From contig JAAYGT010000204.1 of the NCBI GenBank assembly GCA_012727555.1, positions 1 to 36,851 of the forward strand: 36,851 bases of DNA, given 5' to 3'. This DNA is from Alcaligenaceae bacterium. GTDB taxonomy: Bacteria > Pseudomonadota > Gammaproteobacteria > Burkholderiales > Burkholderiaceae_B. Both the position numbers and the translations under genes were made by a program. Under the pieces are notes generated by a model. It made no database searches, was not told the DNA's origin, and worked only from the letters and a program-made list of their open reading frames with translations. Below are positions 27,673-36,592 of the stretch, one piece after another; the stretch's first letter is position 1, and each line of letters begins with the position of its first letter.

Positions 27673-28548
27673 ATGACTCCCGACTACCCTGACAACGCCG
27701 GCAACGGGCAAGGCGGTGCCGCTGGAAACGGCACACCCCTTGCTGCAGTGGCGCGCAGAATCAAAAAGCTTGAAAACGAACTCAAGGAAGCGCGGGAAGC
27801 ACTGAACCGGACAGGTAGCGGGAAACAGAAGAAGCAATGGGAGTTCACGCCACAATCCTCGGAAGAGGAAGAATCATGGCTCACCACCTACCTTGACGTA
27901 ATGACACTACTACTGGTCATGCTGGTGGTTATGCTGGCTTTTGCCGGCAACGGTGTGGTTGATGCAATCCGTGAGCGCACTGGAACGAATCTGCCTTCAG
28001 GCGCGGGCTTCCTTCCGGCCGACCCGGGCCTGAGCCCCCTGGGACTGATGGCACGCACCGATGCTGACGCACCCGACCCCCTTGAAGGTCTTCCGCTTGA
28101 CCAGTTGGGTAAAGATATTGACGTGATCGTGAACGAGCAAACCGTCAGCTTTCGCATCAACAGCGAAATCCTGTTCAGCTCGGGACAGGCCGACCTGAGT
28201 CTTGAGGGCCTTTCCGTGCTCAAGCAGCTCATTAAGGTGCTGCAGGCCAGCAAGCATGAAATCACTGTGGCGGGGCATACCGATTCCGTGCCGATCCGTA
28301 GCGTGCGCTTTCCCTCAAATTGGGAATTATCGGGCTCACGTGCCGGTAGCGTGGTTCGCTACCTTGAAGCAAACGGCATTGCCAGCAACCGATTACGTGC
28401 AGTTGGCTATGCAGACACAAAGCCAATTGCCGAAAACTCATCAGCAGAAGGCAGAGCCAGCAATCGCAGGGTGGAATTGATTCTGGAAACCCCGAAACCT
28501 GACGCGACAACAAGCGGTTCATCAAACCCTGGCGGCACCACAAACTGA
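27673..28548 (+). CDS. MotB/PomB-family stator protein with OmpA domain
   Basis: Peptidoglycan-anchored partner of the upstream MotA-like protein. The product is 291 residues. The membrane segment SWLTTYLDVMTLLLVMLVVM has Asp75, the ion-binding aspartate of the family. The OmpA/MotB peptidoglycan domain spans about 150-275 (INSEILFSSGQADLS, VAGHTDSVPI, NWELSGSRAGSVVRYL, SNRRVELIL). The cytoplasmic N-terminus is about 68 residues, well over the 20-30 of flagellar MotB: Gly/Asn-rich first, then a charged helix (RRIKKLENELKEAREAL) likely to form a coiled coil. This extension is the main oddity. Confidence 0.88.
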   Translation: MTPDYPDNAGNGQGGAAGNGTPLAAVARRIKKLENELKEAREALNRTGSGKQKKQWEFTPQSSEEEESWLTTYLDVMTLLLVMLVVMLAFAGNGVVDAIRERTGTNLPSGAGFLPADPGLSPLGLMARTDADAPDPLEGLPLDQLGKDIDVIVNEQTVSFRINSEILFSSGQADLSLEGLSVLKQLIKVLQASKHEITVAGHTDSVPIRSVRFPSNWELSGSRAGSVVRYLEANGIASNRLRAVGYADTKPIAENSSAEGRASNRRVELILETPKPDATTSGSSNPGGTTN

Positions 28549-28567
28549 GGCACAGCCCCCGAAAGAC

Positions 28568-28885
28568 TCAGAAAATGTTTTTCGCGTCTTTTTCGAGCAG
28601 TTCACGCTTTGAGGTTTTCAACTGGTTGTCGGTTGCAAAATCACAAACAAACTTCCAGGCAAGCGGCTCAAGATCACGCAAGCGCTGATCAACAACCACA
28701 CACCGAACACCGTCGAGGACCACAGGAACAACGTAGGGTGAATAACTTAAATGGCCACCTGCCACACCGGGCGGCCGGAACTGAGCCAGCACCCCGGCAA
28801 GACGCTCGGCCCAATCGCTGGGGCGAAACCGCTGACCCTGAAGGGTTACACCATGAATGATGAGTTGCTGAACAAGATGTGTCAT
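28568..28885 (-). CDS. DUF3579 domain protein
   Basis: Function unknown. The product is 105 residues from the ATG at 28885; in-frame starts at 28906, 28951 and 28990 would lengthen it, and no ribosome site settles the matter. I chose 28885 because the family normally begins just before the LIIHGVT-like segment. Recognisable parts are GQRFRPSDWAERLAGVLAQF, VVPVVLDGVRCVVVDQRLRD and EPLAWKFVCDFATDN. It is divergent from argF, an association I recall from other Burkholderiales. No catalytic motif or membrane segment is visible. Confidence 0.78.
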   Translation of the reverse strand: MTHLVQQLIIHGVTLQGQRFRPSDWAERLAGVLAQFRPPGVAGGHLSYSPYVVPVVLDGVRCVVVDQRLRDLEPLAWKFVCDFATDNQLKTSKRELLEKDAKNIF

Positions 28886-28975
28886 AAGCTTGGGCGGGCA
28901 AAACATGGCCACAATTGGCCTGCCAGCTTTTGGCTGCGCCGCGCCCTGCATTGTATCTGATCCGGAGAAGCTGCG

Positions 28976-29004
28976 TTGCCCTGTTCGCACGCGTCAGGTA
29001 ACAT
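28976..29004 (+). promoter_or_regulatory. Probable argF promoter
   Basis: TTGCCC (28976-28981) and TAACAT (28999-29004) are separated by 17 bases and lie 24 bases before the argF ATG. Each box matches the consensus at four of six positions. Confidence 0.5.
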
Positions 29005-29028
29005 GCTTCTTTTAACCGGGGCTCACCT

Positions 29029-29973
29029 ATGTCTGCACCAACCCAAACAGGCCCGTTGCGGCACTTTCTGCAATTTCGCGATTTATCCAGTAATGAAATT
29101 CAGTATGTTCTGGACCGCGCGCAGCTGATCAAGAACAAATTCAAGCGTTACCAGCCACACCACACATTGCATGACCGAAACCTGGCCATGGTGTTTGAAA
29201 AGGCCAGTACACGTACGCGGGTATCGTTTGAAGCGGGCATGTATCAATTGGGTGGATCAGTTATTCACCTGACCACAGGTGACTCCCAGCTGGGTCGTTC
29301 AGAACCCATCGAAGACACGGCACGCGTCATCTCGCGCATGGTTGATCTTGTCATGATCCGAACCTTCGAGCAAACGCGCATAGAACGGTTTGCAGCGCAT
29401 TCGCGGGTGCCCGTGATCAATGGCCTGACAAACGAATACCACCCTTGCCAGATTCTGGCCGACATCTTCACTTTCATTGAGCATCGTGGTTCCATCAAAG
29501 GCAAAACGGTAGCCTGGATCGGTGATGGCAACAACATGGCCTACACCTGGCTGCAGGCTGCTGAAATGCTTGGTTTTACGTTGCACGTATCCGCACCGAA
29601 CGGCTACAAACTTGACCGTGCACGCATCGGCAATCCGCCTGAAAGCATTTTGCGCGAATTTGATGATCCGATGCAGGCTTGTCAGGGGGCCCACCTGGTC
29701 ACCACCGATGTCTGGACCAGCATGGGCTACGAAGCGGAAAACGAAGAGCGTCGCAAGGCCTTTGCCGATTGGTGTGTCGATGCTGAAATGATGGCCGTTG
29801 CGGCACCTGATGCATTGTTCATGCATTGCCTGCCGGCCCACCGGGGCGAAGAAGTTGCCGGTGAAGTCATCGACGGGCCTCAAAGCGTGGTCTGGGATGA
29901 AGCGGAAAACCGCCTTCACGTGCAAAAAGCACTGATGGAATTCTTGTTGCTGGGGCAGCTGCCGGGCAATTGA
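29029..29973 (+). CDS. argF: Ornithine carbamoyltransferase
   Basis: Forms citrulline from ornithine and carbamoyl phosphate in arginine synthesis. The product is 314 residues, typical. The carbamoyl-phosphate loop is STRTR (60-64), followed by the HPCQILAD motif and HCLPAHRGEEV, which holds the ornithine-binding Cys. FEKASTRTRVSFEAG and WIGDGNNMAYTWL also fit anabolic OTCases. argG, two steps from ornithine, lies just downstream on the opposite strand, so the two converge but are not an operon. I see no clear ArgR box. Confidence 0.97.
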   Translation: MSAPTQTGPLRHFLQFRDLSSNEIQYVLDRAQLIKNKFKRYQPHHTLHDRNLAMVFEKASTRTRVSFEAGMYQLGGSVIHLTTGDSQLGRSEPIEDTARVISRMVDLVMIRTFEQTRIERFAAHSRVPVINGLTNEYHPCQILADIFTFIEHRGSIKGKTVAWIGDGNNMAYTWLQAAEMLGFTLHVSAPNGYKLDRARIGNPPESILREFDDPMQACQGAHLVTTDVWTSMGYEAENEERRKAFADWCVDAEMMAVAAPDALFMHCLPAHRGEEVAGEVIDGPQSVVWDEAENRLHVQKALMEFLLLGQLPGN

Positions 29974-30218
29974 AGCCCGACTGGCTTCACGCCAGAAGGG
30001 TGGCTGGCTTCATACCAAGAAAAGTTCTTGACCCGATCGGTGGTCGTGTGGGCCGGCGGTGCGGATACACCACACGGCCCACGCGCAGCAGCCCGTTACA
30101 GCCTTCTCGAGAAACCAACCTGTGCGGCAATGTAAACTGACAGCACAGACAGACCGTTCAGGCACACAACAGCTCAACAAGAATGCTGTGTGTGGTGAAC
30201 GGCCAAAAAGAAAACCGG

Positions 30219-31604
<1,386 letters not shown>

Positions 31605-31606
31605 TC

Positions 31607-31650
31607 ATTATAACGTGCCCCCTCTTCCAGACACCAACCGCAAAGCGGTT
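31607..31650 (-). promoter_or_regulatory. argG promoter -10 and adjacent inverted repeat
   Basis: On the leftward strand, TATAAT occupies 31612-31607, about 47 bases before the argG start. The -35 is poor: GGTGTC at 17 bases or TTGGTG at 19. Just upstream is an exact inverted repeat, AACCGC AAA GCGGTT (31636-31650), overlapping the -35 region, where a repressor or activator could sit. Confidence 0.5.
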
Positions 31651-31837
31651 TTGTCCTTCCACGCCCCTGAAAAATCACCGGCATGTACTCGCGCACGCCC
31701 CTGAGAGCGTTGACTGCAGACCCTGCATACGACATGTCATCGTGGGGTCATACAGAAGCAATACCATTGGCCGCATTAAAAGCCACGGGAAGATTCTCGG
31801 GCCCGCCTGCGACAAGCACACGCAGCAGGCAACCTTG

Positions 31838-33262
31838 ATGGCACGCACACAACACCACTTGATGGTCAAAACCTTGAGCTCACCTGATTCCCGCACCATG
31901 GCACCCGGCGAAAACCCGTACAACACGGTGATTGCGTCAGACAGGTCAACCCTGCATGCACTCCACAGTTTGCATAATCCGACCGCACGCCTGCTGATCG
32001 TGAAGGTGCCAACGGTCAGTTCCGATATGAGCAATGCGGATGTCCTGGAGATTTTCGGACAGCATCGTGATCTGGTCAGCTTGCCGGTACTTGAAAACGA
32101 GGTGCCTATAGGGCTGATCAGCCGGCATATTTTCATGTCACAGATGTCCAAGCCGTACTACCGCGAACTCTACGAAAAGAAAAGCTGTATTGCTTTCATG
32201 GACAAATCGCCCCTGATTGTCGAAGCGGACACGCCCATTGAAACACTTGCAGCACGGGCAGTGGAGTCCGGCGACAAAACCCTGGCCGATGGTTTCCTGA
32301 TTGTTGAGAACGCCACATTCACCGGTATGGGTGCAGGACTGGATCTGATGCATGCCCTGGTGGACTTGCAAACAGAAAAAAACCGTCAGGTCATGCAGAG
32401 TATTGACTATGCCAGCGCCATTCAGCGGGCCATGCTCAGCGAATCACTCGGCACCTTGAAGGCGACGCTGGATGACGTCGAGATGGTCTGGGAACCACGC
32501 GATATCGTAGGGGGTGACTTCTACCACTTTCAGTCTTACGACGAGGGTTGGTTCTGTGCGATTGCGGACTGCACAGGGCATGGGGTGCCAGGCGCATTCC
32601 TGACGCTGATTGCCTCATCGGCACTAACCCACGCGTTACATCAATCGGGACCCCACAACCCGGGCCAATTGATGGCCGCCGTGAACCGCTCAATGAAAGC
32701 CGTTCTGGGGCAGCATTCCGTCACAGAATGCTCCGAATCAAACGATGGCATGGATGCCGTGTTTTTCTGGTTCAACGCACACGACAGAACACTGACCAGT
32801 GCCCACGCAAAAATGCCGCTTTTTGTCATACACAGCGGGCACGAAACATCGGCAAGTGGTACGACGCGTAATGCAGAAAGCGAAAACCGGCTTCGGCACG
32901 ATCAGTTTTCGCCGGATTTACAGCCCACGATTTCCAAGTCTGACAGGCTACCGGTGTCGGTTGGCGCTGAACGCATCGGCATAGGCTATGCCGACACCCC
33001 GATTGAACACACCTGGAAAAACCACATAACGCAGTTGTATCCGGGTGATCTACTGTGCTGCTGCACGGATGGCCTGATTGACCAGATCGGTGGTCCCAAA
33101 AATATTGCCTATGGCAAAAAACGGCTTCGCGACAGCCTGATGGCCCACCGTACTGCCTCTGTCAGTGAACTGACGTACCAGATTATGGATGCATTTCGAA
33201 CCTACCAAGGCAAACACAAGCGACGCGATGACCTGACGCTGCTGTGCCTGCGCCTGAACTGA
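31838..33262 (+). CDS. siaA: SiaA-like PP2C (SpoIIE-type) protein phosphatase
   Basis: Predicted Mn/Mg-dependent Ser/Thr phosphatase that would dephosphorylate the SiaC-like protein. The product is 474 residues from the ATG at 31838. The N-terminal half (about 45-180) looks like a CBS-type sensory region (LPVLENEVPIGLISRHIFM, then SPLIVEADTPIETLAARAV). A short helix leads to the SpoIIE domain from about 188 (IDYASAIQRAML). Metal-binding Asp are at 227 (GGDF), 244 (ADCTGHGVPG), 411 (TDG) and 465 (RRDDLTLL). An insert of about 40 residues interrupts the domain near 335-375. No membrane segment is visible, unlike P. aeruginosa SiaA, which is a membrane protein. The start is unsure: a GTG at 31742 or ATGs at 31862 and 31898 are also in frame. 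It is the first gene of a siaABCD-order run. Confidence 0.85.
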   Translation: MARTQHHLMVKTLSSPDSRTMAPGENPYNTVIASDRSTLHALHSLHNPTARLLIVKVPTVSSDMSNADVLEIFGQHRDLVSLPVLENEVPIGLISRHIFMSQMSKPYYRELYEKKSCIAFMDKSPLIVEADTPIETLAARAVESGDKTLADGFLIVENATFTGMGAGLDLMHALVDLQTEKNRQVMQSIDYASAIQRAMLSESLGTLKATLDDVEMVWEPRDIVGGDFYHFQSYDEGWFCAIADCTGHGVPGAFLTLIASSALTHALHQSGPHNPGQLMAAVNRSMKAVLGQHSVTECSESNDGMDAVFFWFNAHDRTLTSAHAKMPLFVIHSGHETSASGTTRNAESENRLRHDQFSPDLQPTISKSDRLPVSVGAERIGIGYADTPIEHTWKNHITQLYPGDLLCCCTDGLIDQIGGPKNIAYGKKRLRDSLMAHRTASVSELTYQIMDAFRTYQGKHKRRDDLTLLCLRLN

Positions 33263-33276
33263 CCTTACCGAATACG

Positions 33277-33873
33277 ATGAATACCTCTGTCTTGAACCAT
33301 GCGAAAACTCCGAGCCTGCACTGGCGCATTTTCTGCCAATGCGCTACCGACCAGGACGTCATCTTCTACTACGAAGGCTATTTTTCACAAAATATCATTG
33401 CAGCGGTTGCCGATGCCGTGAAAATGCGTATAGAACATGTGGGTGCTGCGGGCACCAAACGCCGCAAACTGTTTTCGTCGTTCATTGAAATGACGCAAAA
33501 CATCATTCATTATTCAGTCGATGCCTACTCGCACGACAACTCGGCCAACTTCGGCAACGAAGTCCGCCACGGTTCAATCTGTATTTCAACAGAGCCTGTG
33601 GCCGACACCTATTTTTTGCAATGCGCCAACCCGGTGCAAAAACCGGTTGCTGAACAATTACGCAGCAAACTAGAGCATTTGCGCACGCTGACAATCGATG
33701 ACATCAAACGGGAATACAAACAAACCCTGAGAGCGGACACATCGGCAGAGAGCAAGGGTGCGGGGCTTGGGCTGCTGACGGTCGCACGTGATGCGAGTGC
33801 ACCGCTTGAGTTCGACTTCATACCGATCGAAGGTAGCGATAACGTTCTGTTCTACCTGAAGGCCACCATTTAA
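33277..33873 (+). CDS. siaB: SiaB-family protein kinase
   Basis: Predicted GHKL-fold kinase that phosphorylates the SiaC-like protein. The product is 198 residues. The N-box-like helix is SSFIEMTQNIIHYS (67-80), with Glu71, Asn75 and His78. A G-box, KGAGLGLLTVARDAS (160-174), provides the ATP lid. There is no phosphoacceptor-His domain, consistent with a Ser/Thr-directed kinase of the SiaB/DUF6272 type. The ATG at 33277 lies 14 bases after the siaA stop and lacks a clear ribosome site; a GTG at 33244 would overlap siaA. In P. aeruginosa, SiaB opposes SiaA on SiaC. Confidence 0.88.
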   Translation: MNTSVLNHAKTPSLHWRIFCQCATDQDVIFYYEGYFSQNIIAAVADAVKMRIEHVGAAGTKRRKLFSSFIEMTQNIIHYSVDAYSHDNSANFGNEVRHGSICISTEPVADTYFLQCANPVQKPVAEQLRSKLEHLRTLTIDDIKREYKQTLRADTSAESKGAGLGLLTVARDASAPLEFDFIPIEGSDNVLFYLKATI

Positions 33874-33938
33874 GTCTGCAGACGCAGCTCAGGCCACACG
33901 GTCCAGACACAGACCCCTTCGATTATTTTTGACTGATC

Positions 33939-34334
33939 ATGACTATGAACACACTGTATATCGCGGCCAGCGCCAGCTCTCCCGAAATTGATTTCCGCTT
34001 TGACGAACGCACCTTGTCGCTCAAAGGCGAAGCCTACCCAGAAAACGCCGCCGTCTTTTGGGGTGAGATCATTCAGGCCGTGCGTCAGTTCATGGAACAA
34101 GACACCGCCTCTGAACCAATCACGGTCGATGTCGCCCTGACCTACTTCAACAGTTCCAGCACCAAAATGTTGTTTTCATTGTTTGACGTGTTGAACGATA
34201 AGGCATCAACAGGAACCCCGGTTATCCTGAACTGGTATCACGACGAGGAAGATGACACCATCTACGAGTTTGGCCAGGAACTGTGCGAAGATTTTACCGA
34301 CCTGACCTTCAACGATCACGCAACGGAAAGTTGA
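33939..34334 (+). CDS. siaC: SiaC-family regulatory phosphoprotein (DUF1987)
   Basis: Predicted switch protein that, unphosphorylated, binds and activates the downstream diguanylate cyclase. The product is 131 residues. DUF1987 features are ASASSPEIDFRFDERTLSLKG, YPENAAVFWGEIIQAV, TYFNSSSTKMLFSLFDVL and NWYHDEEDDTIYEFGQEL. In P. aeruginosa the phosphorylated residue is Thr68 in a YLNTSS-like motif; here the matching motif is Y-F-N-S-S-S-T with Ser72 at that place and Thr75 nearby. A second ATG two codons in is an equally good start. The siaD start lies two bases after its stop. Confidence 0.9.
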   Translation: MTMNTLYIAASASSPEIDFRFDERTLSLKGEAYPENAAVFWGEIIQAVRQFMEQDTASEPITVDVALTYFNSSSTKMLFSLFDVLNDKASTGTPVILNWYHDEEDDTIYEFGQELCEDFTDLTFNDHATES

Positions 34335-34336
34335 TC

Positions 34337-35038
34337 GTGACAGCCGACCTGTTTGAATCGGAAATGGCTGCACTGCAGCGTGCCCGCAACGCATTGGGGC
34401 AACACGCCGCAGATGCCGCGTTTTACCGGGAAGCCCTTGAAGATCTGCTGCAACACTATCAACGCCTGATGCGTGAAACCAGTCGTTTGATACGTCATGG
34501 TGACCGCACAGAAGCCGAGCTGACAGCGGTGAATGCGCGCCTGCAACAACTGAGTGCGGAACTGGACTATAAAGCACGTCACGATACCCTGACGGGTGTA
34601 CTGAATCGTGGTGCGGTCTTTAACGAAGCGCAGCAACAATTGGCCTGCAGTCCATTGTCACTCGTGCTGCTGGACATCGATTTTTTCAAGCGCATCAATG
34701 ATGCGTTCGGTCATCCCGCAGGTGATGCCGTCATACGGGAACTGATTGAACGGTTATCCCGTGTTCTGGGCGAGCGCGGACAGCTGGGACGTGTGGGTGG
34801 TGAAGAATTCACGATTCTTCTGCCCGGCATGATCCTGGAAGAAGCCCTTGAACTTGCCGAACATCTGCGCTGTGCGATCGCGGAACACCCCTTCGCGTGC
34901 TTACCGGGGCACCCGGTTTCAGCCAGTTTCGGGGTCAGCTGGAGCCCGGCTGGCACCGACTTCGAGCTAGCCTACGCCAGAGCCGATGAAGCCTTGTACC
35001 GGGCAAAGGGCCAGGGACGTAACCGGGTGGCGTGTTGA
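34337..35038 (+). CDS. siaD: SiaD-like diguanylate cyclase (GGDEF)
   Basis: Predicted to make cyclic di-GMP from two GTP under control of the SiaC-like protein. The product is 233 residues. The N-terminal 80 residues form a helical, probably coiled-coil stalk (EALEDLLQHYQRLMRETSRL). The GGDEF domain runs from DTLTGVLNRGA (83) with metal-binding Asp113 in LLDIDFFKRIN and the active-site motif GGEEF at 154-158. The inhibitory I-site (RxxD five residues before the motif) is absent; that position reads GERG. The start is GTG at 34337, six bases after GGAAAG, which is the best ribosome site in the operon. It converges with the TolC-family gene, whose stop is only five bases away. Confidence 0.91.
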   Translation: MTADLFESEMAALQRARNALGQHAADAAFYREALEDLLQHYQRLMRETSRLIRHGDRTEAELTAVNARLQQLSAELDYKARHDTLTGVLNRGAVFNEAQQQLACSPLSLVLLDIDFFKRINDAFGHPAGDAVIRELIERLSRVLGERGQLGRVGGEEFTILLPGMILEEALELAEHLRCAIAEHPFACLPGHPVSASFGVSWSPAGTDFELAYARADEALYRAKGQGRNRVAC

Positions 35039-35043
35039 CCCCG

Positions 35044-36579
35044 TCACTTCACCGTACTGGTCAATTCACCCATCACAAACGCCAGGTTTGCAGCAGCGGC
35101 AAGCGTTGCATTGCGGGCATCCGAGCGCGCCTGACGTGCTTTGAGCAAACCGTTGGTGGCTTCCAGTGTCATGGGTAACGTGCCCACACCATTCCGGTAG
35201 GCTTCAAGAGCAGCATCGTGCGCCGTTTCAGCGGTGGCAACCAGCTCGGTTGCCGCGTGCGTGCTTTGCAGGGCCGATTGCAACAAGCTTTCTGCAGCCA
35301 CGATTTCCCTGAGCGCAGTGCGCTGACGTGTTTCCAGGTTCTGCCGGGCCTCTTCGGTACGTATCCGGGCATCGCGCAGCCGCGTCTGGCGCAAACCGCC
35401 ATCAAACAAGGGTAACGTGACACCCAGTAAAACACCACTTGAGGATGTTGTCTGGCTCAAACCCGGCAAACCGCGCACATCGAAACTCAAACGACTGTTT
35501 GCTGCAACCGCCCCCAGATACACCTTGGGCATGAATTCCGCTTCCGCTGCCCTTTCATTGGCCTGGGCAGCCCTCATGGCAGCGTAACCTGCCACCAGGT
35601 CAGGGCGACGGGTCAGTGCGTACCCGATACGTTCAGACGTCAAGGGTGCCAGCGAAGCCGGCAAGGGCCCTGCCTGCACCGTTGCGATCTGAATCCGGGT
35701 TTTGGGTGAAAGCCCCAATGCACTGAGCAAACCGAGCCAGGCGTTGCGCTCCAGTCCTTCGCTTTCCACCAGATAAAGCCGCGCCTGGGCAACCGCCTGT
35801 CGCGCCAATGCGCGCTCCAACGTCGTGGCGACCCCCGCTTTCAGACGCTCGTTCACGGCATGTTCAATGGTCTGATTATGGCCCAAAGACTCGCGTGCAA
35901 GATCCACGCGTGAACGCGCCGTGTTGTAATGATAGAACTGATCCGTGACATCGCGGATCACTTTCTGATGCACGGCATTGAACAGCACATTGGCGGCAAA
36001 CGAAAGCTGCGATGCACCTTCCAGCAAAGCATCGCGCTGACCAAAGTCGAACAACAGCCACCCAACGGCCAAGGCCGGAACCACACCATTGATCTCAGTA
36101 TCGAACGAGCGGATACCCCCCACCTGCAGGGGCAAGGATTGCTGCGTACGCTGAAACCCACCAATAACGTTGGCTGACAGCATCGGCAAGAATGTAGCCT
36201 CGACCAAACCAACAGCCAACGCTGCCTGACGGGCGTGGTTCCATGCCTGCCGGGTATGAGGATTATGACGCTGGGCCAGATCGATCAGCTCGGGCAATGC
36301 AAGCGGGTGCGATGGCAGGACCAGATCCTGATCCGGCAACTGCCCCAAAGCAGCAACAGCGGGTAGGCCCTGCTCAAGGCTATAACCGTTTTTGCTACCA
36401 CCCGGCAGATCAACCACCGCAGGCCTCCAGGGCTGATCAGGTGATGACGGAGCATGTTCTGTCAACGGAACACTGCAACCGGTCAACCCTGCAGCCACAA
36501 CCAACGCGAACAGCACACAGACCGGCAAGCTTTGGCCTCCGGAGGCCAAGATGGAACGCAGTTGTCTGGACTTGTTCAT
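35044..36579 (-). CDS. TolC-family outer-membrane efflux lipoprotein (NodT/OprM type)
   Basis: Predicted outer-membrane channel of a tripartite exporter. The product is 511 residues. A lipoprotein signal peptide ends in the lipobox GLTGC, with Cys35 as the acylated residue. Two OEP repeats follow: the first begins about residue 95 (LPELIDLAQRHNPHTRQAWN), and the second about 330 (TRRPDLVAGYAAMRAAQANE), a highly typical stretch. Long helical segments with many Ala and Gln fit the periplasmic barrel. No RND pump or adaptor gene is within the window; the partial gene just upstream on the same strand may belong to the same unit. I cannot name a substrate. Confidence 0.9.
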   Translation of the reverse strand: MNKSRQLRSILASGGQSLPVCVLFALVVAAGLTGCSVPLTEHAPSSPDQPWRPAVVDLPGGSKNGYSLEQGLPAVAALGQLPDQDLVLPSHPLALPELIDLAQRHNPHTRQAWNHARQAALAVGLVEATFLPMLSANVIGGFQRTQQSLPLQVGGIRSFDTEINGVVPALAVGWLLFDFGQRDALLEGASQLSFAANVLFNAVHQKVIRDVTDQFYHYNTARSRVDLARESLGHNQTIEHAVNERLKAGVATTLERALARQAVAQARLYLVESEGLERNAWLGLLSALGLSPKTRIQIATVQAGPLPASLAPLTSERIGYALTRRPDLVAGYAAMRAAQANERAAEAEFMPKVYLGAVAANSRLSFDVRGLPGLSQTTSSSGVLLGVTLPLFDGGLRQTRLRDARIRTEEARQNLETRQRTALREIVAAESLLQSALQSTHAATELVATAETAHDAALEAYRNGVGTLPMTLEATNGLLKARQARSDARNATLAAAANLAFVMGELTSTVK

Positions 36580-36592
36580 TCAATCACCCGAT

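Noticed and set aside
29981..30032. Short hairpins after argF (CTGGC...GCCAG and CAAGAA...TTCTTG)
   Set aside because: Stems of five or six pairs without a T tract are not convincing terminators.
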